Shown here in pieces: positions 21,421-31,822 of a DNA stretch of 64,000 nt (position 1 is the stretch's first letter; each line of letters opens with the position of its first letter). The translations under genes and the position numbers were made by a program. Source of the DNA: Adiantum capillus-veneris (Eukaryota > Streptophyta > Polypodiopsida > Polypodiales > Pteridaceae); contig CM043965.1 in NCBI GenBank assembly GCA_014529385.2, forward strand, positions 67,079,690 through 67,143,689. Direction: 5' to 3'. The notes beneath the pieces were generated by a model. The model saw only the letters and a list, made by a program, of their open reading frames with translations. It was not told where the DNA came from and made no database searches.

Positions 21421-22205
21421 GAATCACCTAAAGGGGTAGACGATGATCTACCAGATGCCTATTTATTCTCCGTGGAAATGATACCTCGATGGTCGAAAAA
21501 CATTGTGTCATACAATAGCTCAAGTGCATTCACAAATACCACTTCCTATCACAATCAGATTAATTGAGCAATTGGCTATGTATCAATTACTAGCTGGTAG
21601 ACTATACAAAAGAAATCGGGACGGGATATTGCTCTTATGCATTAATCTTGAAGAAAAAGAATAATACCTAAGTCAAGCACACGTTACCATAGTAGGACTT
21701 CACTTTGCGGAAGATCAAACTATGTAAGATCAAACTATGTAACGAATCTTGAGACTTGGAGTATTTTGGCCAACTATGAGGAGAGATGTTTGATCTTTTG
21801 TAAAGGATTGCCCTCAATGTCAAAACAAACACCCATACCTCATGTAACATTGTTTCAAATGTCACATATTCCTAAGTGGAGTAATTATCTGGTTACTTAC
21901 TTATCGAGCCAAACATTTCTTGAGGATATGAGTAAACGTCGTCAAGAGCAATTGAAACTGAAGCAAGAGACTATGCTCTTATTGGGAACCAATTGTATAG
22001 GAGAGGTAAAGATCAACATTTGCGTCTTTGTGCGAATGAAAACGAGTATATTCCGAGTATAGAACAAGCACATGCTGGATTAGCTGGAGGTCACTTTTCT
22101 AGTGAGACCACCGCAAGAGCAATCTTGATGGCAGGCATATGGTGGCCAACACTTTTTGCAGATGCTAAAGAATATGGTTCAAAGGTGTGATGCTTGTCAA
22201 CGAGC
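21421..22205 (+). pseudogene. Doubled integrase N-terminal HHCC module (B)
   Basis: Two copies of the same ~120-residue unit lie in tandem. The first is broken by several stops (GLHFAEDQTM, FWPTMRRDV, CPQCQNK, 21,421-21,830). The second is at 21,850-22,205 (AHAGLAGGHFSSETTA, WWPTLFADA, CDACQRAK) with a frame shift near 22,170. A short internal repeat of GATCAAACTATGTAA (21,714-21,742) adds damage. The intact arrangement is in element C. One such module is normal for integrase. Confidence 0.8.
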
Positions 22206-23325
22206 AAAAATGCCAACACGAGTAGATAGCATGTCCTTAAGACCAATGATGGGAGCTAGAGATTTTGCAAAATGGGGTATAGATTTTGTTGGACCGATAC
22301 AGCCACCGGCTTATAGAACCCAAGCTCAATATATCATCGTAGCTACGGACTATTTGACCAAGTGGACCGAAGCTAAAGCAACTCAAAAGAATGATGCCAG
22401 AACCACTGTTGCATTCTTACATGAGTATGCATTCACAAGATATGAACTGCCAATAGAGATTGTCAGTGATCGGGGAACTTATTTCCTCAATGAGGTAATC
22501 GAGTATTTGCTTAATGAGTTTATGGTCATCCATAACAAATCAGCTTCCTATCACCCACAAGCAAACGGACTAGCTGAGCATACGAATAAAATTCTTAGCT
22601 CGGTACTGACTAAAGTAGTTAGTTCAGGAAGGACATACTGGGAAATGAATCTCTGGGCTTATCAAGTTTCATTCAAAACAGCTTTAAATGCTACACCCTT
22701 TAACCTTGTTTATGGTCTTGATGCCATACTTCCAATAGAATTTCTATTGCCGACATTAAGGGTAGCACAGAATCTTGAGTGGACTGGACGTAAATTGTCA
22801 AAAAGACTTGAAGATATGGAAAACTTAGATGAGCAAAGGCTAACTGTTGTAGCTCATATCTATGCACAAAAGCGGAAACAAAAACAATTTTTTGATTCCC
22901 ACTTAATCACAAAAATCTTCAAGAAAGGGGACTTAGTTTTAGTCTATTCCCTTCAGCAACACATTCCCAAGTTTAAAAAAAAGGGAAACGGACCGTTTAT
23001 CATTGAAGATGTATCTCCAAGTGGAGTAGTAAACTTGTCCACCCTAGATGGTGAACCAATGGCTAATTGGATTAGTGGATGTCGTTTAAAGAAATACAAT
23101 TTTCCACTAACCAATGAATTGCTAGAAAGAATGCATGCAGCCAAGCAAAGGAAGATTAAACGACAACAGGTTATTGATGAAGCCGAAGAGGAAGCTAGGC
23201 TTCGGGTACTTAAGCGGAAAGCTACTCTCAAGAATCAACAGATACTGATTCCCATCAACACTCTGGAAATAGATTGTCGACAATGGGAATTATCTAAAGA
23301 CGCAGTTTCAACAGATGATGACTAG
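22156..23325 (+). CDS. Integrase core and C-terminal domain (B)
   Basis: A long open frame of 389 codons. CDACQRAK ends the zinc module, then WGIDFVGPI (Asp 1), EIVSDRGTYF (Asp 2), SYHPQANGLAEHTNK (Glu), LWAYQVSFKTALNATPFNLVYG. The C-terminal region has FKKGDLVLVYSLQQHIPKF, GPFIIEDVSPSG and LSTLDGEPM. A Lys/Glu-rich helix and KATLKNQQILIP follow. DDE residues are all present. There is no chromodomain. This is the longest surviving pol frame of element B. Confidence 0.9.
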   Translation: MQMLKNMVQRCDACQRAKMPTRVDSMSLRPMMGARDFAKWGIDFVGPIQPPAYRTQAQYIIVATDYLTKWTEAKATQKNDARTTVAFLHEYAFTRYELPIEIVSDRGTYFLNEVIEYLLNEFMVIHNKSASYHPQANGLAEHTNKILSSVLTKVVSSGRTYWEMNLWAYQVSFKTALNATPFNLVYGLDAILPIEFLLPTLRVAQNLEWTGRKLSKRLEDMENLDEQRLTVVAHIYAQKRKQKQFFDSHLITKIFKKGDLVLVYSLQQHIPKFKKKGNGPFIIEDVSPSGVVNLSTLDGEPMANWISGCRLKKYNFPLTNELLERMHAAKQRKIKRQQVIDEAEEEARLRVLKRKATLKNQQILIPINTLEIDCRQWELSKDAVSTDDD

Positions 23326-23334
23326 TTAGATGGA

Positions 23335-23690
23335 ATGGACCTGCGCATCAAAGTACAGCTCAACAATCATAGCACCAATGCTTTGATCGACACAGGATCT
23401 AGAGTAAATGCACTAAGTTATTCCACGTACAAAAAGGCAACAAGTCAAGCATTGACAACAGAAATAACGACAATCAAAGGATGCAACAAGAACCCAACTC
23501 CAACATTGGGAGTAGTCAATTTGAACGTGGTAGTACATGGATGTTCATGTCCTCATCAGTTCGTATGCTTACCAGATGAACACATGAATGAGACGATGAT
23601 TCTTGGAATTCCCTAGATGCGAACATACAAAGCAATACCAGATTGGGATACAAATCAACTAAAGCTATCACCTAAAGGAGGGCAACTCAT
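23335..23690 (+). pseudogene. Second retropepsin-like domain (B)
   Basis: Starting ten bases after the integrase frame: MDLRIKVQLNNHSTNALIDTG with catalytic Asp at 23,389-23,391, then VNALSYSTYKK, GCSCPHQFVCLPDE and MILGIP. The Trp that should follow is a TAG stop at 23,614-23,616; the text continues as MRTYKAIPDWDTN. Length and motif spacing match a retropepsin. It sits at the same place, after integrase, as the A domain at 6,117-7,172, though the sequences are very different. Confidence 0.78.
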
Positions 23691-24126
23691 TGTTCCAATT
23701 GCACCAAGCAAAGAGAAATGGAAAAGAAGCAATCAGCAGACCAAACCACGAAGTAGTCAATCTTCTCCATCCCCTCGACAATCAAATGCTACAAGTAGCA
23801 TGCAAGGAGTCAGGAAAAGCTGGGTACCAAAAGCACAGCTTAAGGATAAACCGATTCAAATCTGGGTGCCTAAAACTTCACCGACAAAACAAAAGAAAGT
23901 TCCAAGGGTTAAAACAGAGAGACGGGATTCTCTGAGCAAGAAACCTAACATGGAAATGGTTTGGAAGAAAAAGGAGCACTTATCTTCTCCACAAACCGTA
24001 AAACCAATCAAGCAATGGCGAGTTAAGTCTCAAAAAACTCCATGCAGCACGAAGCCGACCAAGCTACCAATGGTGAGAAAAAGCTCGACAATAGTCAAAA
24101 GTGCTACCAATAGCTCAAGCAATTAG
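23691..24126 (+). CDS. Basic WVPK tail of the second protease-like frame (B)
   Basis: Continuation of the open frame that begins at 23,617. It is Lys/Ser/Pro-rich and contains KSWVPKAQLKDKPIQIWVPK and later MVWKKKEHLSSP, the counterpart of VWVPKKERFVPP in element A. The tail has no globular domain that I recognise. Motif order matches A and D. Confidence 0.65.
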
Positions 24127-24394
24127 TGTGCTGAAGCATCCTAATGGTACAATCAAACAGAGAGCACACAAGCTACAAGATTTACTTTTTGGAAGACATC
24201 AGCAGCAAACCTCGACATTGGAAACCCTTGAGTTAATTACTCAAGACCCATCTCTTGCACAACATATTGGCTTGAATTGCATTGAACTTCATAGCATGGT
24301 AGAGCCAATCATGGCTATGCATAGACACAATTGTTCAACCCATGCACACAGTCATCCCGGAGTACGCCATCTAGGAGGGGTGGAAGGGCACTAA
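24101..24394 (+). CDS. Conserved frame after the WVPK tail (B)
   Basis: 97 codons with ISVLKHPNGTIKQRAHKLQDLLFG, LELITQDPSLAQH and SHPGVRHLGGVE. Element C has the same frame at 50,300-50,593, with most residues kept. It may be the C-terminal end of the preceding polypeptide through a frameshift. Function unknown. Confidence 0.55.
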   Translation: MLPIAQAISVLKHPNGTIKQRAHKLQDLLFGRHQQQTSTLETLELITQDPSLAQHIGLNCIELHSMVEPIMAMHRHNCSTHAHSHPGVRHLGGVEGH

Positions 24395-26572
24395 GTACTA
24401 AGTAATTAAGGGCAATGTTTGAAGAGGGAGGAAACAGTTTGATGTTAACGTGTGATTTTTTGTAAAATTACCTAATAATGCCGTTATAATTCATCATCAA
24501 GGAAAACTTCACTGATAATATCTTCCCAATGATTGTAAATAGTGTATATACTATCAGAAAAACATAAAAAATAGTCATTTTTGGATATTTTTCATCATTT
24601 TATTGATAAGGAGGCTTAAAAATAGAAAAATCCAACAAAAAACAATAAAGCTGTTTTTTTCAATGGATTTTTTTAATTATTTGGATTTTTACATTACTTT
24701 TTTAGAGCATTTTTCTATTTTCTTTGATTTTTTCAAATAAACATGTCAAAAATTAATAATAAATAGCAGGGAAGCTCAGATGGAAAAACAGAAGACACGA
24801 TGGTGATCAGAAAGACAAGGCGGACAAGCACAAAAATTTTCAATGAAATCAGAAGATGGAAGCGGGAAGCCTAAATTAGGCGGCCATGCTTACTTTTGCA
24901 AAATTCTTGCAGAATGAGCTACAAGAATCCGATCAGGGAGATTTTGAGTCTAACATAGATTTCACGGCCTAGTAGGACTAACGTGGGAATCTAAGGAAAA
25001 TTGGTTCGGGAAGTCCGGGTATAGATATCCAAGGTAGGCTAAAACCACCTCATTGCAACTTGGAGCCTTTGGAGAGAGAGATTTCGGCCTCTTTCGCGCG
25101 ATCATTTTCAGCGCTGTCTCACACGAGACATGAGGCGTAAGTTCTTTACTCGTCAATGATCCATTTTGTACGGCCGGTAGCTAGTCTAAAGCCCTAGAAA
25201 AAACCCTAGAAATCGAGCAGTGCATGAAGACCTACGATAAAAAACTGACCATAACGGCTTGCCAGCTCGACCAAATCAGATGGGATTTGAACCATAGCAT
25301 GCCCTAACATAATATAACCTTTATATATCATCAGTTGACCATTCGACAGGGGTCGAGAGGGTCCCCAATAGAAGAGTTAGGTTTTTGGTAAATGCCAGAA
25401 TTCCGACCTGATTCCACAGATGGCTTGCTTATGAGGTCCATATACAATGTATATGATTGGTTGGGTGAAATCCATCAAGCAAAGCCCTCGAAAAGCACAA
25501 AACGGCTCGAAGGTTACAAAGCGTCAAATTCGACATACGGGGTCAAACTGACTCCAAATGAACCAGAATTGGATAGGTTGCTTCACGACTATGTTGCGGA
25601 AGTCCAAAGCCTCAAAGTTGATCGACCAACCCAATAGGCGGTGTAGTCACAAAAAATGGTGATTTCAGAGTCGACAAAGCACAAACTGATGCCGGCATGA
25701 CCAAACTTGACCAAATTCAATTTAGGACTTGTATTAGGTGTATGGAATATGTATAGGTCAAATTTTGTGAGTTTTGCAAAGAATTTATCACTGTTGTAAA
25801 TAATCGCGATTATTTACTTTTGCATAGTTTTGCTTGGAAATTGTCACCTCACCTCACCTGTCATGTATACACACCTGTTACATGCCAAAAATCAAGTATG
25901 AGCCAAAACGACCATCCATTACTTGGAAAATTGTTAAAAAACGCAAAGAAGTCATTGCAAGCCAATTTCTTGGTTATGGACCACATTTCTTGATCCAAAT
26001 CACCTTATATCTCATATACAGGGTCTATACAATGCCTAGAACCGGTTTGTACCAAAAAATGTCAATTTTGAAAGTTAATAATGGTGATTATTTACTTTCT
26101 GGTCAAAATTGGGGAGTTTTGATATTTGGCCATCATGCATCCAAAGTACATGATGTGTTGAGCCCACTAGCCAATTTTGAACCAATTTGGAACTCAAAAT
26201 CTCAAAATTCCTTTATATCTACTGTTTCAGAGACCTAAAGCCAAAATCTGGTACCATTTTCACCCTATGCATCCAAATGAGCCTATATTTCACTCAGAGC
26301 ATGTATTTGGTATATACTTCAAACCTACGAAGCCAAGTTTGCAAAAAGTTGAAAATTTTGCTAAACTGTAAATAATTGCGATTATTTACTTTGGTTGCAA
26401 ATATTTATTTTGACTTTATAGTTTTGTTCCTTGCATGGTTTTATGCATCTATGCTAGTTCAGAAATTGATTTGAAGCAAATTGGACCAAAATTGTCAGCA
26501 TTTCAGCCTAAAGGACATTTCAGAGAAAATTCTGACAAATCTGCTAACTTTGCACTCTATTCACTGAACAGG
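24395..26572 (+). repeat. 3' non-coding region with palindrome-centred repeats (B)
   Basis: About 2.2 kb without a convincing frame between the pol-linked frames and the 3' accessory frame. The first half is AT-rich. From about 25,640 there are three units spaced 278 and 294 bp apart, with palindromes at 25,796-25,817, 26,074-26,095 and 26,368-26,389; the first contains a perfect AATAATCGCGATTATT core. The same arrangement is seen in C at 51,474-52,055. The leader array (2,640-3,794) has the same palindrome and period. Confidence 0.8.
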
Positions 26573-27345
26573 AGCCATGCAAACAACGGAGAGGGCCAAG
26601 ACCTCAACCAAAAGGAAAAGCTACAGGAACTGTCCGCATACAGTTGGATCCAGAATCAATCAAAGCCGCCAAGGCATCATACCTCTCCAGAGAACAGCTA
26701 GAAGAGCATCACACTATTGTCTTCACTGGCAGATTCAAGATTGAAGAGGGACATCAAGTGGAGTTGCAACTCTTACTGAATGAAGTCTATATAGCCGCAA
26801 AGCCAGAGACTAAATAGGCTAACCGCAGGCTGGGACTCAGGGATTTCTACAAACCGGAGCTTTGCGGAGTGGATTTTCAGAAAGCTTATGAGTTTCTATC
26901 CACAATTAAAGAAGATGGAACCGCACAGACCTCTGACACTCAGGGAAACAAGGTCGAAATGGTCACTAAAGAGATAGTGGCAGAGGCACTCATACTACCC
27001 ATAGAAGGAATGACCATGCGAGCAAGGGTCAAGAAAACAACAAGAACATTTACCAAAGAGACAGTTGCGGCTACATTCGCCGATTTAATTCACAAACAAG
27101 TGGAAGAGCTAGCCCGCTTGTACCACCGGCACTTCCATTTCTTGGCAAAAAGGCCACCAAGGTACACTACGCCAAATCACGCAGTTGCCACCACATTCAC
27201 TCAAGTTCTCAAGTCGACAACAAGGCAACCAGTAGACCACACGCAGTGTGTCCTGACCACTAAAGGACCAGCAGCTACAACACAACAGAAAGACACACAT
27301 GAGGCTGCAGGCACATCTCAGCTGGCAAGACAGGATGATTGGTAG
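26573..27345 (+). pseudogene. 3' accessory frame, N-terminal part (B)
   Basis: The likely start is near the ATG at 26,577 (MQTTERAKT) with a shift, then SREQLEEHHTIVFTGRF and a TAG near 26,815. The open part 26,869-27,345 contains MDFQKAYEFLSTIKEDG, VTKEIVAEAL and a His/Phe/Pro stretch HRHFHFLAKRPPRYTTPN. Element C has the same protein at 52,241-52,924. The pattern is reminiscent of plant transposon-associated accessory proteins of Tat-like elements, but I cannot name a domain. Sense orientation distinguishes it from antisense accessory frames. Confidence 0.6.
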
Positions 27346-28222
27346 TCGAATGACGAAGTTATACTGCAAGTAAAACAAATATGCAAGGCAGATGCAAGAC
27401 ATGACGGAGAGACTTCGTTCAGCAGCACTAAACTGCAGCACAAAGGCCAAAGAGCTTGAGATGGTGATCGACGCTCTCTAAGGAGAGCTAGAAGACAGGA
27501 TGACTGTCATCACCGATCTTCAGAGGCAAGTGCAAGAGATGAAAGCAGAAGCTGAATAGCACCAGCTAGCTAGATATAGGCAGCAAAAAGAAATGGAGGA
27601 GTTAGGTGATCTGCTCACCAAACTATCCGATGCCTGCAAAGCAAAAGACGAGCAACTGACAGAAGTGACAAATGAACTTCTTACGACATCTTTGGCAGCT
27701 CAAAAAGTTCAAGTGCAATTAGATGTTGACAATGCTTCTTTGCAATACTCTGAACAGAGAATAAATGATCATGCAATCTTCTTATGACAAATCAGAGAAA
27801 ATCCAGCGGTGGCCTCGATCAAAGGGACAGATGAAGTGTACAAGGCACTAGAAAAGAAGAACAAAGACCTTGAGTTAGAATTAAAGCTGGAACAATCACA
27901 ACACAGGGACCTGGCATTGATGCGGGTTCAGAGAGAAGAAGAGCTCCTAAAGGAAATAGCAGAGCTCAAAAGAGTTAACGAACTCCTCAGAGATGGAAAG
28001 CCAAAAACGCAGGAAGAGGCAGGCACTTCGGAGCCGCCGCATATAGACATACCCTCGGTCTCATTTGCTGAGTTTGAGACACAGTCCACAGCAGAGTCGA
28101 GTGGTGAAGAGGATTTCCAGATTCACATCACAGATGTAGACACAATGCCAATGGTCCAGCTGTCAAAAGCTGAAGAAGATGCACTGAAAGAGAAGATCAC
28201 CCTAGAGGTGGATGAGCAGTGA
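27346..28222 (+). pseudogene. 3' accessory frame, coiled-coil part (B)
   Basis: Broken frames that in order give a long heptad-like helix: MTERLRSAALNCSTKAKELE, a Leu/Glu/Lys-rich piece at 27,593-27,787 (LTKLSDACKAKDEQLTEV), and an open piece at 27,809-28,222 with LEKKNKDLELELKLEQSQ, EELLKEIAELKRVNELL and then an acidic Ser-rich segment. Strong coiled-coil character by inspection; may drive oligomerisation. Stops occur near 27,344, 27,479, 27,557 and 27,785. Confidence 0.6.
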
Positions 28223-28231
28223 AAAGCCGCA

Positions 28232-29183
28232 ATGGATTGGGAGTTGAGAGTTCTACACTCTATCAACGTCACTCAACTCACTCCCAATCAGATCAATGCT
28301 CAATGGCATGAGCAATCCCTACCATACCCTCTTATTAAAGTGGAATTACTACAAGTAAAAGCGAGGCCGTACAAAGACATGCAAGAAGATGGCACAGATA
28401 GAGACCACCCAAAGTGGGGTTAAGCTGGTTGAACAAGAATCTGAGATACCTGATTCTGTTCATAAGAGCACCTGCAACCCTGCAAAGAGATCCCACATTT
28501 TGTCATGTACCCAGAGTAAGGACATGGCAAGAGCACCTGCAACCCTACAAAGAGATCCCACATTTTGTCATGTACCCAGAGTAAGGACATGGCAAGAGCA
28601 TGAAGCACTGACAAAGAAGAGGCCAACTTGGCTTAACTACCCTAGACTGCCAGCTCTAGAGAGAGGACAAGCGACAGAGGAATACATTGTGAAAACCCTA
28701 ACGGGCGCCATGTCTTTCTTCAAGAGTCTACCAGATCTCTCATATGCCATGTTATATAAAATTTGCAGAATGTTGCTCACATGCATCCAAGTCTTTAATG
28801 ACCCTGAGCAACCAGGAGCCCCATGGATGTCATTTTTAGAAGGTAACAAAGGCTTATGCTATGATCTGAGTAGTCAACCTTCGGAAGAAGTCCTTTACGG
28901 CTTCTATGCCAGATGTATGTTCTTGCCATCAAATAATATGTTGGCATTTGAAGAAGCTTTCTACACTGGATTCTTCACATGGAAAACGAAGATATTTGTG
29001 TCGGTGATCAGCAACCTTACATCCAGATTTATAGGCTACTCAGCGATGGAGTTGAAGAATAAAGTGACCATGCAATTTCTGCAAGTGCCAGACAAAGAAA
29101 GAAAAATCAGATACCAGAAGGCACTGGATGCGCTTAAAGACCGCCTTGCCAGCCATCAACCCAAAGACTATTTCAACCCATAA
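28232..29183 (+). pseudogene. 3' accessory frame, C-terminal globular part (B)
   Basis: A 63-codon piece (28,232-28,423) continues into a 264-codon frame (28,389-29,183) with KRPTWLNYPRLPALERG, VKTLTGAMSFFKSLPDLSYAM, LTCIQVFNDPEQPGAPW, YGFYARCMFLPSNNMLAFEEAF and KALDALKDRLASHQPK. It looks globular and helical; I do not recognise a family. A 65-bp tandem duplication (28,464-28,593) breaks the frame upstream. C keeps only the first part (to 54,523). The end is 24 bp before the PPT. Confidence 0.6.
28464..28593. repeat. 65-bp tandem duplication in B accessory frame
   Basis: AAGAGCACCTGCAACCCT begins at 28,464 and 28,529, and a third partial copy (AAGAGCA) starts at 28,594. The two units differ by about one base. 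65 is not a multiple of three, so the same text is read in two frames, and only one (PTFCHVPRVRTW) matches element C. Confidence 0.92.
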
Positions 29184-29207
29184 AGCTGTGTTAAGGGACG
29201 ACACAGG

Positions 29208-29222
29208 CGAGGAGGGGGGGAA
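29208..29222 (+). other. Polypurine tract of element B
   Basis: GGCGAGGAGGGGGGAA lies directly before the TGTTAGC start of the 3' LTR. It marks the plus-strand priming site and confirms the element orientation. Confidence 0.85.
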
Positions 29223-30143
29223 TGTTAGCAGCAAGCTAACACGGACACCATTTTCCGGAGTTCTCTTTGTAAAACATTTATTATTTTGATAAATCGGGAA
29301 TATTGTAACTCCTATTTTCTCGGATAAACTCTGTAATTAATGAGCCGGGGCTACAAGCTTTTAGATTGTATCAGCCAGTCATTACCCAGCTTTGGTAGAA
29401 CTCCAAATTATTAGTTTTGACCACCCAAAAACCTTGGCTAAGGTATAAAAGCCAATTTTTGTAAGTTTTTTATAAGTTTTTGGATAAGAAATACACAGCG
29501 TGAGCTAACGGCACTCACTCCTCTCCTTCTCGTGCTTCCTACTCCCTCCTCGGTTGTCACATTGCGATTGCGCATGTTGCATTGCAACCGCAGGTAAGAG
29601 CTCTACGCATTGACGTAAGCAGTTCACAGTATTTCGTAGCTTTTGGCGTCGCCGACCCGCGGCCTAATCTCATCATAACTAGGAATTTACACTTTTAAAT
29701 CAAAAACTAAGCATAGGCGGGGTATTGGGGCATCATTGCTAAGCATTTAGATGCATTCTGGGTCAAAAACTACTAGGTTAAAAATCCACTGCTATTAAAA
29801 TCGCGATTTTGGAACTTGAACTAAAGTGGGGTTTTGAGACCATAATCATGTGTGCTTAGGTCTTAGAAACATGTCTTAGAAGTTTCGTTACGTTTGGATG
29901 TCATTTGCTGATGTGTAGGATGTGAATTGTTTGCCGATGAGCGATTGTCTTTTGGTGATTTCAGTCACTTGACTGTAGCTTGAGTTAGATGCGAGTTGTT
30001 AGTTGTTTTTCGAGAGATTGACAACCTCTTGTAGCCTCTATGCACTAGTCGAGTCAGCTTCATTCCATGGTTTGACAAATTACTCATGGTTCTCGCTAAT
30101 ATTGCAATAAGATAGGATGGTGAGGTTAGACATGCGTCCCACA
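29223..30143 (+). repeat. 3' LTR of element B
   Basis: 921 bp starting TGTTAGCAGCAAGCTAACA and ending GCGTCCCACA, with TATAAAAG at 29,444-29,451. It is followed by the target duplication TGGGC and by minus-strand A2 integrase text. Compared with the 5' LTR it differs by substitutions and small indels, including a duplicated GTAAGTTTTTTATAAGTTTTT stretch near 29,460. Confidence 0.94.
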
Positions 30144-30148
30144 TGGGC
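30144..30148. repeat. Target-site duplication, right copy (TGGGC)
   Basis: Matches 1,123-1,127 exactly and is followed by CTACAAAGTC, the expected continuation of the interrupted integrase of element A2. Confidence 0.95.
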
Positions 30149-30991
30149 CTACAAAGTCTAAACCCCACTTTTCAAATGGTTGAATCACTTTAATAGGATG
30201 TAAGGGTATCTTATCCTTTCGTTGTTGTGATCTTGTAAATTGGTATTCATCATAACCTTTTACAAAAAGTGATGCATCTTTGAATAAGGTAGGTCACCAA
30301 CAGCCTAATTGCAACACCTTTCTAGTAGTTAGTTCCCTTGAGAAAATGTCCTCCGGCTATACCCATGTGGGCTTCTTGCAGTATGTATAAATACTCATCC
30401 TCACGAGCACAACGTCTAAGAATATCGTCCTTCCCTATCTTGTAGTTTTAATAGTTTTCAAGCTATATCCTTACGAAGATCCTTGGGTGGAAAACCCTTA
30501 ACTAAAAAGTTCACAATCTTCTCACTCCGTTCAGGCATGGTCTCTACTAGGAATAGGCAAGTATCAGGCAATTCATTATCAATTCTACTAGGGGCTTCAC
30601 CATTGGGTATGCGAGACAAATGATCCACCATTACATGTCTTTTACCGAGTCTCACCACAATAGTAAAATCAAACTTAAGAAGAATTCACAACCATCGTGT
30701 AATTCTTCCATTGGAATAAGGTGTATTTATTAGATACAACAATGCTTGATGATCAACATAGAAAATAAACTTGTTGGCAAGAAGGTAGTAGCGAAATTTC
30801 TTTATCGCAAAAATCATAACTAAACCTTTCCGCTCTGTAGTGGTGTAGTTCCTCTCAGCATCATTCAATTGACTACTTGCAAAGCTAATAGGGTAGTCCA
30901 ATTTATGTTCTCCTGGTTGAGCTAGAATACACCGAATAGCAAAGTTTGATGCATCAATATACACGTGAAAAATTACAGTCCAATCGGGCAC
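30149..30991 (-). pseudogene. RNase H and integrase N-terminus (A2)
   Basis: RNase H (30,686-30,991) has FHVYIDASNFAIR, TTERKGLVMIFAI and FYVDHQALLYL. Further on (30,458-30,658) comes a connector with KRHVMVDHLSRIP, then a decayed zinc module near 30,280-30,400. Several stops and shifts separate the pieces. The first Asp and the Glu of RNase H remain. Confidence 0.8.
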
Positions 30992-31018
30992 TCATAGAAT
31001 GGGAGCACTTGTCAAGGT

Positions 31019-31822
31019 CTTTTTCAATGAAGCAATGGGCACACTCTGCGGTCTAGTGGAACTCAATAAGAAGCTTGTACAATGGGCATGCTATCTCGAT
31101 AAAGTTTAAAATATACCGCTGGTAATAAACAACATGGCCCATGAACCTTGAACTCCTTTATAGTTTGTAGGTGGTGGAAAATTGGAAATGGCTTAAATTT
31201 TGCTCTCATCTGTGTAAATCCCATTTTTGGACACTATATGCCCTAAAATGACTCCATGTTTACCTCAAAATTGGCATTTGAAAGGGTTTAAGGAGATGCA
31301 ATACAATCTTCACTTCTCAAACACTTTTTGTAAACATGATAGATGTTCTTTCCAAGAGGAATAAACACAAAGGTCATCTAAGAAAGCTTCGCAAAACTCC
31401 CTCAAATATTCTCTAAAAGCAGTGTTTATTAATCTTCGAAAGGTCGTAGGGGTATTGGTTAAGCCAAAATCCATAACACGAAATGCGAACACTCCAAATT
31501 CGATTATGAAAGCAGTTTTAGGTTGGTCCTCTAATGCAATTGTGATTTGATTGTATCCAGAGTACCCATCTAAAAATCTATAAGCTTCCTTCCCTGCTGC
31601 AACTCTTTCAAGCACATGTTCGTAATATGGCAAGGGGTAATGGTCTCTCCTAGTGGCGGCATTGACCTTCTTGAGATCCACGCACACGCTGAGTTTCCCA
31701 TTCTTTGTTGGCACAATAACTATTGGAGATACCCATTCTGAGTGCTCAATATGGTATATGAATCCGTATTTGCCAAGCTTTTCAATCTCTTCTTGAACAA
31801 TCTTTGCATACTTAGGATTCAT
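31019..31822 (-). pseudogene. Reverse transcriptase (A2)
   Basis: The open part (31,310-31,822) has WVSPIVIVPTKNGKLSVCVD, DYGLTNTP-like text as FGLTNTPTTFRRL, and FLDD at the catalytic loop, the same variant as element A. The thumb region continues with breaks to about 31,020. Confidence 0.82.

Larger units (their letters stand above)
1128..30143 (+). mobile_element. Element B: full-length Athila/Tat-like LTR retrotransposon with element A nested in it
   Basis: Boundaries are set by two related LTRs (1,128-2,046 and 29,223-30,143), a PBS after the first, a purine tract before the second, and a 5-bp target duplication. Without nested element A (3,796-16,757) about 16 kb remains. Order of parts: LTR, PBS, leader with palindrome repeats, gag (start deleted), protease, RT, RNase H, integrase with doubled N-terminal module, second protease-like domain with WVPK tail, 3' non-coding region with palindrome repeats, coiled-coil accessory frame, PPT, LTR. 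Stops and shifts in most frames mean this copy is dead. Confidence 0.93.
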
